From an uncultured Eubacteriales bacterium (GTDB taxonomy: Bacteria > Bacillota > Clostridia > Oscillospirales > Oscillospiraceae), in the NCBI GenBank assembly GCA_900549495.1, contig UROL01000143.1, positions 1-5,358 of the forward strand: 5,358 nucleotides of DNA. Reading direction: 5' to 3'. This document shows positions 1 to 5,310 of this stretch, in pieces. The position numbers were made by a program, and so were the translations under genes. Numbering within the stretch: the stretch's first letter is position 1; each line of letters opens with the position of its first letter. The notes beneath the pieces are model-generated. The model did not search any database. It saw only the letters and a program-made list of their open reading frames with translations, and was not told the origin of the DNA.

Positions 1-29
1 CGGCAGCGTCAGATGTGTATAAGAGACAG
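1..29 (+). other. Residual Nextera read-1 adapter (not genomic)
   Basis: Positions 11-29 read AGATGTGTATAAGAGACAG, the 19-base Tn5 mosaic end. Positions 1-10 (CGGCAGCGTC) are the last ten bases of the Nextera read-1 adapter. This is library-preparation sequence left in the assembly. Genomic sequence starts at about position 30, only five bases before the stop codon of the first gene. Confidence 0.98.
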
Positions 30-34
30 GTTTC

Positions 35-817
35 TTACTTTTGCTGGATGAGAGCAGCCTGGACGCCGTAGGTCTCGGCGATTTCTTCCAGAGAGCCGTC
101 TTCGTAGGCAGCCTTCAGGAATTCGTTCAGGGCCTGGGCCAGGTCGGAGCCGGTGCGGAAGCCCACGCCGTATTCCTCGCTGTTCAGCTGCACGGTGTAG
201 GTCAGGTTTTCGTAGCTGGTGCCCTCACCCACCATGGCGGCGGCCATCAGGGAGTCAATCACGGCGGCATCGCAGGTTCCGGCGGCCACCTCCATCAGGG
301 CGCTGGCCTGGGACTGCACCGGGGTGTATTCATAGCCCAGGGCGGCAATCTCTGCCTCACCGGCGCTGCCGGCCTCTACGGCGAACACCAGGTCGGCGCA
401 ATCCTGGGCGGTCTGGTACTTGTCTGCCTGGTCGGCGGGGACGATGACCACCTGGGCGTTGTTGCAGTAGGCATTGGAGCAGGCCATGGAGGAGGTGACC
501 TCATCGGTGAGGGTCATGCCGTTCCATACGCAGTCAATGCTCTTGGAGTTTAATTCCAGCACCTTGTTGTCCCACTCGATTTCCACGAATTCCACTTCCA
601 CCCCCAGGTACTTTGCAAAGGCGGTGGCCACGTCTGCATCGAAGCCAATCCAGTTGCCGTCAGCATCCTTGTAGTCCATGGGGGCAAAGTCGGTGATACC
701 CACCACCAGGGTGCCCTTCTCCTTGATATAATCGGAGTCGGCCTGCTCGGCAAAGGCGGGAATTGTCAGGGCCATCATCATGACCAGGGCGGTGAGCAGT
801 GCAGTGAATTTTTTCAT
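35..817 (-). CDS. Amino-acid ABC transporter substrate-binding protein (SBP_bac_3 family), secreted
   Basis: This complete 260-residue gene encodes an extracellular solute-binding protein of the polar amino acid family (HisJ/GlnH type), which captures an amino acid and delivers it to an ABC permease. Residues 1-23 form a signal peptide (KK, a hydrophobic core, then AFA before EQ) that suits signal peptidase I. There is no lipobox cysteine, although Gram-positive binding proteins are usually lipoproteins. Family marks are LVVGITDFAPMDY (38-49), GFDADVATAFAKYLG (58-72), CVWNGMTLTDE (96-106), VEAGSAGE (147-154) and DAAVID (183-188), where D188 should contact the ligand ammonium. The arginine expected just after TDE is V107, so the ligand cannot be predicted. 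The start at 817 follows an AAGGAGA site at 826-832 with 8-nt spacing. Permease and ATPase genes would be expected beyond the left edge. The family is certain; the substrate is not. Confidence 0.93.
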   Translation of the reverse strand: MKKFTALLTALVMMMALTIPAFAEQADSDYIKEKGTLVVGITDFAPMDYKDADGNWIGFDADVATAFAKYLGVEVEFVEIEWDNKVLELNSKSIDCVWNGMTLTDEVTSSMACSNAYCNNAQVVIVPADQADKYQTAQDCADLVFAVEAGSAGEAEIAALGYEYTPVQSQASALMEVAAGTCDAAVIDSLMAAAMVGEGTSYENLTYTVQLNSEEYGVGFRTGSDLAQALNEFLKAAYEDGSLEEIAETYGVQAALIQQK

Positions 818-825
818 GGTACATT

Positions 826-832
826 TCTCCTT
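826..832 (-). promoter_or_regulatory. Ribosome binding site of the binding-protein gene
   Basis: On the minus strand the sequence reads AAGGAGA, eight bases before the ATG at 817. It fixes the start codon, which agrees with the signal peptide beginning at that methionine. Confidence 0.85.
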
Positions 833-870
833 TTGTAATTTTCTCCGGGTTTGTTTCCTTTGATGGCTGT

Positions 871-899
871 ATTATACTTTAACTCGCTAAAGAAGTAAA
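871..899 (-). promoter_or_regulatory. Sigma-A-type promoter for the binding-protein gene, with a palindrome in the spacer
   Basis: Read on the minus strand, the -35 box is TTTACT (894-899), the spacer is 17 nt, and the -10 box is a perfect TATAAT (871-876). The predicted transcript would carry a leader of roughly 45-50 nt. The spacer and its flank contain CTTTAGCGAGTTAAAG (877-892), an imperfect palindrome with outer arms CTTTA and TAAAG. A repressor bound here would block RNA polymerase, so it is a plausible operator. The regulator is unknown; a MarR-like or similar dimeric protein is only a guess. Confidence 0.65.
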
Positions 900-967
900 G
901 TACTTTTTGAAAAGAATTTCATCTTTGTAGGATGTGAATAAAGGAGCGGGGGAGGGGAAAAGAGGAT

Positions 968-1063
968 ATGGAAAATTTCTACAACAATCCTGCACCAATC
1001 TGCCCATGGAAGGGGGCTGCCTCCTGCCGAAATGACTGTGTTGCGTTTCCAGGTGGGCTGTGA
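968..1063 (+). CDS. Possible small cysteine-motif protein, 31 codons
   Basis: A short frame runs from an ATG at 968 to a TGA at 1061. A purine-rich stretch at 951-966 includes GGAGGGG (951-957), ten bases before the ATG, so a ribosome binding site is credible. The product starts MENFYNNPAPI and then has CPWKGAASCRNDCVAF, with cysteines at residues 12, 20 and 24. This resembles the spacing of small zinc-binding-like Clostridia proteins with a CP(F/W)...C...C core, a likeness recalled rather than searched. The frame stops after GGL. One base later, the +1 frame continues GGCDKIDSI to a TAA at 1080, which would add a fourth cysteine (see findings). It is divergent from the binding-protein gene and lies just upstream of recQ, overlapping the recQ promoter candidate. 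It could be chance, because 31 codons carry little statistical weight, and no function is proposed. Confidence 0.42.
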   Translation: MENFYNNPAPICPWKGAASCRNDCVAFPGGL

Positions 1064-1069
1064 TAAAAT
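1041..1069 (+). promoter_or_regulatory. Candidate recQ promoter with extended -10
   Basis: TTGCGT (1041-1046) is separated by 17 nt from TAAAAT (1064-1069). The -10 is preceded by TGA, which gives a TGn extended -10 that can compensate for the weak -35. Transcription would start near 1076 and leave a leader of about 96 nt before the recQ ATG. The element lies inside the small ORF at 968-1063, so both may not be correct. Confidence 0.45.
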
Positions 1070-1088
1070 AGACAGCATATAAAACTAG

Positions 1089-1148
1089 GGTGGGCTCGGC
1101 GGCAAAGGCCGGTGTGCCCGCCAAAGGAAAGGCCGGGGTGTCCCCGGC
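1089..1148 (+). promoter_or_regulatory. Structured recQ leader: two GC-rich hairpins from an imperfect tandem repeat
   Basis: The first hairpin pairs GGTGGGC (1089-1095) with GCCCGCC (1116-1122), seven pairs including one G-U. Inside it is a smaller stem, CGGC (1097-1100) with GCCG (1108-1111). The second hairpin pairs GCCGGGG (1132-1138) with CCCCGGC (1142-1148) around a TGT loop. The block AAAGGCCGG occurs at 1104-1112 and again at 1128-1136. There is no T-run after the second stem, so it is not a normal intrinsic terminator. It ends eight bases before the recQ Shine-Dalgarno and could affect translation or mRNA stability. No known riboswitch class was recognised. Confidence 0.5.
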
Positions 1149-1156
1149 TGAAAAGC

Positions 1157-1163
1157 AGGAAGG
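1157..1163 (+). promoter_or_regulatory. Ribosome binding site that sets the recQ start
   Basis: AGGAAGG lies eight bases before the ATG at 1172. The upstream in-frame ATG at 1112 lies inside the leader hairpins, lacks such a site and would add 20 residues unlike any RecQ N-terminus. Confidence 0.85.
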
Positions 1164-1171
1164 AAGAAGCC

Positions 1172-3010
1172 ATGCAGACAAAGCAGACAATCCTACAGCA
1201 AGTCTTTGGCTATCCGGAGTTCCGGGGCGGCCAGGCGGCGCTGATTGACGGAATTCTGTCCGGGCGGGATGTATTCGGCGTAATGCCCACCGGCGGTGGA
1301 AAGAGCCTGTGCTACCAGATTCCGGCGCTGCTGCTGCCGGGGGTGACCCTGGTGATTTCACCCCTGATTTCCCTGATGCACGACCAGGTGATGGCCCTGA
1401 AAAATGTGGGGGTGGCGGCGGCCTATGTGAACAGCTCCCTCACCGCCGGGCAAATCCGGCTGGTGTACCGCAATATCCAGTCCGGGATGTACCGGATTAT
1501 CTATGTCGCCCCGGAGCGGCTGCTTACCGACGGCTTTTTGGAGGCTATCCAGAGCAGGCAGGTCTCCATGGTGACGGTGGACGAGGCCCACTGCATCTCC
1601 CAATGGGGCCAGGATTTCCGGCCCAGCTATCTGAAAATTGTGGATTTCCTTTCCATCCTGCCCCAGCGCCCGGTGGTTTCCGCCTTTACCGCCACGGCTA
1701 CGGAGCGGGTTCGGCAGGACGTGGTGGAGAGCCTGGGGCTGCAAAACCCGGTGGAAATCGTAACGGGCTTCGACCGGCCCAATCTGCGCTTTGATGTGCG
1801 TAAGCCCGCCAAAAAGCAGGAGGCCGTTTTGGAGCTGGTGCAGCAGCGCCGTGGGAAATCCGGCATTGTCTATTGCGCCACCCGGAAGAATGTGGAGCGG
1901 GTGTGTCAGCTGCTCCAGGATCGGGGCATCCCTGCCACCCGCTACCATGCGGGCCTCAGCGAACAGGAACGCCACGACAATCAGGAGGATTTCCTCTACG
2001 ACCGGGCCCCGGTGATGGTGGCCACCAACGCCTTCGGCATGGGCATCGACAAGTCCAATGTCTCCTATGTGATTCATTATAACATGCCCCAAAGCCTGGA
2101 AAACTACTATCAGGAGGCGGGCAGAGCCGGGCGGGACGGGGCGGCGGCAGAGTGCATTTTGCTCTATTCCCCCGGGGACGTGACCACCGCCCAATATCTG
2201 ATTCTCCACCCCAATGGGACAGAGGGGGAGAGCGCCACCCCGGAGCAGGTTCAGGCGGACTGGAACCGGCTGGAGCAGATGGTGGGCTACTGCAAAACCC
2301 AGTCCTGTCTCCGGGGCTGCATTCTGGACTACTTCGGCCAGAGCCATCCGGCCCGGTGCGGCAACTGCGGCAACTGCGACATGGTGCTGGAGGAGCGGGA
2401 CGTGACCCGGGAGGCCGCCCAGCTGCTGGATTGCGTGGAACATATCCGGCAGCACCTGGGCTATAGCCTGGGCATTGTCACCGTGATTCGGACGCTGCTG
2501 GGCAGCCGGGATAAGCGCCTGCTGCAACTGAAATTGGACCGGCTGCCGGAATATGGCACCCTGGGCCATGTGGGCCGGGATCGGCTGCGCCGGATTGCCG
2601 AGGCTTTGGAGGCCCAGGGCTGCCTACATACGGATTCGGAGCACGGCGGTGTCAGCCTGACGGCGGAATCCAAAGGGGTGCAGAGCCAGAGCCGGCGCAT
2701 CACCATCCGGGAGGAGGCGGCAAAGCCCCAACCCCTGGGCCAGACCGCCCCGGCGGACAATCCGGAGCTGTACAATGCTCTGAAGGCTCTGCGGCTTCGC
2801 CTGGCCCAGAAGGAGCACATGCCGGCATACATCGTCTTTACCAATGCAACCCTGGAGGATATGGCCCGAAAGGCCCCTCGGACCATGGAGGAATTCTGCT
2901 GCGTCAGCGGCGTGGGCAGCGCAAAAGCCCAGCGCTACGGCAAGGTGTTCCTGCAAGCCATCCGTGAGTTCCAGCTGGAGCAGAGCCAGGCAGCCCCGGA
3001 AGAGCCCTAG
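1172..3010 (+). CDS. recQ: ATP-dependent DNA helicase RecQ
   Basis: The product is a complete 612-residue RecQ helicase, close to the 609 residues of the E. coli enzyme. It unwinds DNA 3' to 5' using ATP in recombination and replication-fork repair in the cytoplasm. Domains in order are motif 0 (FGYPEFRGGQ, 12-21), Walker A (TGGGKS, 40-45), motif Ia (VISPLISLMHDQV, 61-73), DEAH with the aromatic-rich loop (DEAHCISQWGQDFRPSY, 137-153), motif III (AFTATAT, 171-177), motif IV (GIVYCATRKN, 231-240), motif V (ATNAFGMGIDK, 284-294) and motif VI (QEAGRAGRDG, 314-323). A zinc site follows with C379, C396, C399 and C402, matching E. coli C380/C397/C400/C403 shifted by one. A winged-helix RQC region spans about 410-510 and an HRDC domain about 530-600. 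The start at 1172 is chosen by its ribosome binding site. The gene appears monocistronic, convergent with the PTS genes, and intact. Confidence 0.97.
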   Translation: MQTKQTILQQVFGYPEFRGGQAALIDGILSGRDVFGVMPTGGGKSLCYQIPALLLPGVTLVISPLISLMHDQVMALKNVGVAAAYVNSSLTAGQIRLVYRNIQSGMYRIIYVAPERLLTDGFLEAIQSRQVSMVTVDEAHCISQWGQDFRPSYLKIVDFLSILPQRPVVSAFTATATERVRQDVVESLGLQNPVEIVTGFDRPNLRFDVRKPAKKQEAVLELVQQRRGKSGIVYCATRKNVERVCQLLQDRGIPATRYHAGLSEQERHDNQEDFLYDRAPVMVATNAFGMGIDKSNVSYVIHYNMPQSLENYYQEAGRAGRDGAAAECILLYSPGDVTTAQYLILHPNGTEGESATPEQVQADWNRLEQMVGYCKTQSCLRGCILDYFGQSHPARCGNCGNCDMVLEERDVTREAAQLLDCVEHIRQHLGYSLGIVTVIRTLLGSRDKRLLQLKLDRLPEYGTLGHVGRDRLRRIAEALEAQGCLHTDSEHGGVSLTAESKGVQSQSRRITIREEAAKPQPLGQTAPADNPELYNALKALRLRLAQKEHMPAYIVFTNATLEDMARKAPRTMEEFCCVSGVGSAKAQRYGKVFLQAIREFQLEQSQAAPEEP

Positions 3011-3030
3011 CCCACACCAATACAAAGAAT

Positions 3031-3070
3031 ACCCCCCATAGGCAGGCCGTGAGACCTTCCTATGGGGGGT
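3031..3070. terminator. Probable bidirectional terminator hairpin between recQ and the PTS cluster
   Basis: ACCCCCCATAGG (3031-3042) and CCTATGGGGGGT (3059-3070) form a perfect 12-bp stem, with a possible AGG/CCT extension inside the 16-nt loop region. The hairpin starts 20 nt after the recQ stop and 79 nt beyond the stop of the convergent EIICB gene. The downstream flanks are only weakly T-rich on either strand (TTGCATTT on plus, ATTCTTTGTATT on minus). Its position supports termination for both transcripts, but the poor U-tracts leave room for an mRNA-end-protecting role. Confidence 0.75.
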
Positions 3071-3148
3071 TGCATTTGGAATTGCTTCAATCCCTGTTTG
3101 GGGTCTTGAAGTCAGATTACCGCGTGGGCCGCAGTAGCTCCGAAATCC

Positions 3149-4648
3149 TTACTTAGCAATCTTCTTGAACTCCTCGTAGACGAACTGAACCTTGGGCCCG
3201 ATAACCACCTGAACAGCGGTCTTGCCCGGACGAATAACGCCGGAAGCGCCGGAGGACTTAATCTTCTTCTCGTCAACCAGCAGACGGTCCTTGACTTCCA
3301 GTCTCAGACGAGTGATGCAGTGGTCGATGGAGGTGACGTTGTCCTTGCCGCCCAGGCCTTCCAGAATGATCTGAGCCATGGTGGTGTAGTCGTCGTTGGC
3401 CAGCTCAATCTTCAGCTCGTTCTCCTGGTCATCTTCACGGCCGGGGGTCTTCAGATCCCACTTGGTGATGGCGAAACGGAACACCAGGTAGAAGACGACG
3501 AAAGCAGCAGCGCCCAGGGGCAGGATCAGCCAGGTCTTGGCAGCTGCGGGCAGGGAAGCGGAGAAGATCAGGTCGGTTGCACCGGCGGAGAAGCAGAAGC
3601 CAGCCCGGAAGCCCAGAGCAACAGTGATGGTGGTGAAGATGCCGTACAGCAGAGCGTACACGACGTACAGGGGGAATGCCAGGAACATGAAAGCGAACTC
3701 GAAGGGCTCGGTAACGCCGCAGATGAAGGCACAGATAGCAGCGGAGCCAACGATGCCGATGGCAACCTTACGCTTGCCGGTCTTTGCAGTCTGAATCATG
3801 GCCAGAGCAGCACCGGGGATACCGAACATCATGCAGGGGAAGAAGCCAGCCATGTACATGCCCACGGACCAGTTGACGGGGTTGCCGTTGGCCATAACGC
3901 CGCCCTCAGTCAGTGCACCCCAGTAGGCGGTCAGGTCGCCCAGGCCGATGGTGTCGAACCAGAACACGTTGTTCAGAGCGTGATGCAGGCCGGTGGGGAT
4001 CAGCAGACGGTTCAGGAAAGCGTAGATGCCAGCGCCGACAGCGCCCAGCTTGGTGATGCCGTTGCCCAGAGCAACCAGGCCACTGAAGATGACGGGCCAT
4101 ACGAACAGCAGAATGGCGGAGACGACGATGGAAACCAGAGCGGTGACAATGGCAACAGAGCGCTTGCCGCTGAAGAATGCCAGGAAGTCAGGCAGCTTGG
4201 TGCCCTTGAATTTGTTGTAGCACAGACCGCCAATGATACCAGCCAGGATACCAATGAAGGCGTTGCCGCCGATCTTGGCGAAAGCAACCTGGTTGACCTC
4301 GGAAGCGATCATCTTGGGAGCGATGGCGGAAACGACACCGGGAGCCAGCAGGGTGGTGATCATCAGGTAGGAGACCATGCCAGCCAGACCGGCAGTGCCG
4401 TCGTTTTCCTTTGCCAGGCCAACGGCAACGCCGATGGCGAACAGGATAGCCATGTTTTCGATCAGGGCAGCGCCTGCCTTGATCAGGAAGAAGCCGATGG
4501 TGTACAGTGCGCCGGAAGTAGGTGCATCGGGAACACCCATAACACCGGGAGCGAAGGCGTAGCCCAGACCCATCAGAATACCGCAGATGGGCAGTGCAGC
4601 AACGGGAAGCATCATAGCTTTACCCAGCTTCTGCAAATGTTTCATCAT
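3149..4648 (-). CDS. nagE: PTS sugar transporter EIICB, N-acetylglucosamine/glucose family (NagE-like)
   Basis: This 499-residue integral membrane permease transports and phosphorylates a hexose. The EIIC domain (about 1-395) has many hydrophobic segments, with KLPDFLAFFSGKR (151-163), NRLLIPTGLHHALN (213-226), GMYMAGFFPCMMFGIPGAA (263-281) and GVTEPFEFAFMFLA (311-324). These match E. coli NagE (NRLLIPTGLH, FSAGA) better than PtsG (ERCLVPFGLH, FSHGL), which favours N-acetylglucosamine. After the LKTPGRED linker (399-406) comes an EIIB domain (about 420-499) with the phosphorylation cysteine C444 in IDHCITRLRL. No EIIA domain follows, unlike full-length NagE, so EIIA must act in trans. The start at 4648 has GGAGGGA 7 nt upstream; the second of the two adjacent ATGs (4645) is possible, and an extension to 4708 is unlikely. 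Codon choice is rich in GCT, GGT and GTT, unlike recQ, suggesting high expression. Exact sugar is inferred. Confidence 0.92.
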   Translation of the reverse strand: MMKHLQKLGKAMMLPVAALPICGILMGLGYAFAPGVMGVPDAPTSGALYTIGFFLIKAGAALIENMAILFAIGVAVGLAKENDGTAGLAGMVSYLMITTLLAPGVVSAIAPKMIASEVNQVAFAKIGGNAFIGILAGIIGGLCYNKFKGTKLPDFLAFFSGKRSVAIVTALVSIVVSAILLFVWPVIFSGLVALGNGITKLGAVGAGIYAFLNRLLIPTGLHHALNNVFWFDTIGLGDLTAYWGALTEGGVMANGNPVNWSVGMYMAGFFPCMMFGIPGAALAMIQTAKTGKRKVAIGIVGSAAICAFICGVTEPFEFAFMFLAFPLYVVYALLYGIFTTITVALGFRAGFCFSAGATDLIFSASLPAAAKTWLILPLGAAAFVVFYLVFRFAITKWDLKTPGREDDQENELKIELANDDYTTMAQIILEGLGGKDNVTSIDHCITRLRLEVKDRLLVDEKKIKSSGASGVIRPGKTAVQVVIGPKVQFVYEEFKKIAK

Positions 4649-4655
4649 AGAAAAT

Positions 4656-4662
4656 TCCCTCC
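4656..4662 (-). promoter_or_regulatory. Ribosome binding site that sets the EIICB start
   Basis: On the minus strand the sequence is GGAGGGA, seven bases before the ATG at 4648 and ten before the second ATG. It argues against the upstream in-frame ATG at 4708, which would add 20 polar residues before the usual N-terminal amphipathic segment. Confidence 0.85.
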
Positions 4663-4688
4663 AAAATTTGTCTTTTCCCTTATTGTTT

Positions 4689-4716
4689 ATTATCAACCGT
4701 CGGCCCACGACGGCAA
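4689..4716 (-). promoter_or_regulatory. Candidate internal promoter with GC-rich dyad upstream of EIICB
   Basis: On the minus strand TTGCCG (4711-4716) lies 16 nt from GATAAT (4689-4694), a fair sigma-A-like match. The spacer and the -35 overlap a perfect dyad, CCGTCG (4708-4713 on the minus strand) and CGACGG (4697-4702), around a 5-base loop. It could be an operator, or in the ptsH read-through transcript a hairpin that tunes the ratio of HPr to EIICB. There is no T-run directly after it, so strong termination is unlikely. The two readings cannot be separated by sequence alone. Confidence 0.35.
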
Positions 4717-4734
4717 ATAGGGACGAAATATAGC

Positions 4735-4992
4735 TTACAGGTTTGCGCTCAGGAAAGCCTGGAGCTCCGCAGCGGCGGTGTCTTCGTCAGAACCCTCCAC
4801 GGTGACGGTGAGCTCCATGCCCTGCTTGGCAGCCAGCTTCATCAGGGCCATCAGGCGGCGGGCATCGGCGGTGCCGGTGGGAGCGGTGATGGTAACCTTG
4901 GAAGCAAAGGGAGCCACGGCCTTCACCAGCATACCGGCGGGGCGGGCGTGCATACCCATGGGATCGGTAATCACATGCTTGAATTCTTTCAT
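4735..4992 (-). CDS. ptsH: Phosphocarrier protein HPr
   Basis: The 85-residue product has the normal length of HPr, the small cytoplasmic carrier that takes phosphate from Enzyme I and hands it to EIIA. The active site is plain: H15 in MHARPAG (14-20), with the conserved R17 and P18. The region usually holding regulatory Ser46 reads DARRLMALMKLA (43-54), which aligns to the usual KSIMGVMSLG without gaps and puts arginine at position 46. Phosphorylation by HPr kinase, and a CcpA co-repressor role, would not be possible through that residue. The start at 4992 has GAGGA about eight bases upstream. It lies 52 nt after ptsI and 86 nt before the EIICB gene, all on the same strand, so an operon is likely. 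A paralogous HPr elsewhere in the genome cannot be excluded. Confidence 0.95.
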   Translation of the reverse strand: MKEFKHVITDPMGMHARPAGMLVKAVAPFASKVTITAPTGTADARRLMALMKLAAKQGMELTVTVEGSDEDTAAAELQAFLSANL

Positions 4993-5044
4993 TTCTTATT
5001 TCCTCACTTTCGTGCGTTGGGTAATCTATTGTCAGGCCGGGGCA

Positions 5045-5310
5045 CTACTGCTCCGACTCGCAGACAATCTTTCTGATTTCCAGAATGCGACCGGCAGCCA
5101 TGGACAGCTCCTTGTAGCCCATTTCGATGAACCGTTCGGTCATCTTGGGGTCAGCGCCCAGCTCACCGCAAATACCGGCCCAGATACCGGCCTCGTTGGC
5201 GGACTTGGCAATGTGAGCCAGCAGCGCCATGAGGGCGGGGTGATAGGGGTCATAGAACTTGCCCAGGTTGGCGTTCTGGCGGTCTACCGCCAGGGTGTAC
5301 TGGGTCAGGT
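5045..5310 (-). CDS. ptsI: PTS Enzyme I (phosphoenolpyruvate-protein phosphotransferase), 3' end only
   Basis: The last 87 residues of Enzyme I are present; the 5' part is cut off by adapter at 5311. Enzyme I autophosphorylates from PEP and passes phosphate to HPr. The fragment opens with LTQYTLAVDRQN, a signature of the PEP-binding barrel, followed by FYDPYHPALM and GICGELGAD, whose cysteine (fragment residue 47) corresponds to E. coli Cys502, the catalytic acid. It ends RILEIRKIVCESEQ with a TAG stop. Only 40 residues follow the cysteine, against 73 in E. coli (575 aa), so the C-terminal helices are shorter. The 52 nt before ptsH are too few to encode the missing part in another frame. An internal ATG at 5230 is not the true start, since family sequence continues upstream of it. 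Next downstream is ptsH, the reverse of the classical ptsH-ptsI order. Confidence 0.94.

Noticed and set aside
41..553. Plus-strand frame opposite the amino-acid-binding protein gene
   Set aside because: Its glycine/histidine/valine-rich product is the mirror of a real secreted protein gene and has no family features.
1112..1171. N-terminal extension of RecQ from an ATG at 1112
   Set aside because: The ATG sits within the leader hairpins without a proper ribosome binding site. The 20 extra residues are not RecQ-like, and AGGAAGG is correctly placed for 1172.
879..1361. Minus-strand frame of 160 codons across the intergenic region and the recQ start
   Set aside because: It overlaps the recQ motif 0 and Walker A coding region, crosses the promoter of the binding-protein gene, and its proline/serine/arginine-rich product resembles no family.
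1358..2569. Minus-strand open frame (403 codons) inside recQ, plus several shorter overlapping frames
   Set aside because: recQ contains every helicase motif in order on the plus strand. The antisense frame has no recognisable motif and no ribosome binding site.
3085..3111. Second hairpin (CTTCAA/TTGAAG) as a dedicated terminator for the EIICB gene
   Set aside because: The six-pair stem is interrupted before the CCC/GGG portion and no T-run follows on the minus strand. The 12-bp hairpin at 3031-3070 is a much better candidate.
3320..4720. Long plus-strand open frame (466 codons) antisense to the EIICB gene
   Set aside because: The minus strand has unmistakable EIIC and EIIB motifs. The antisense product is a low-complexity mix of Q, G, D and A with no domain, which arises because the biased codons of the real gene give few stops on the other strand.
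4649..4734. CcpA-binding cre site in front of the EIICB gene
   Set aside because: No sequence matching the cre pattern (WTGNNARCGNWWWCA) was found there, which fits an HPr lacking Ser46.
30..5310. Mobile element, phage, CRISPR or defence island
   Set aside because: The Tn5 mosaic ends at the edges are from library preparation. No transposase, integrase, repeat array or toxin/defence gene is present in the insert.
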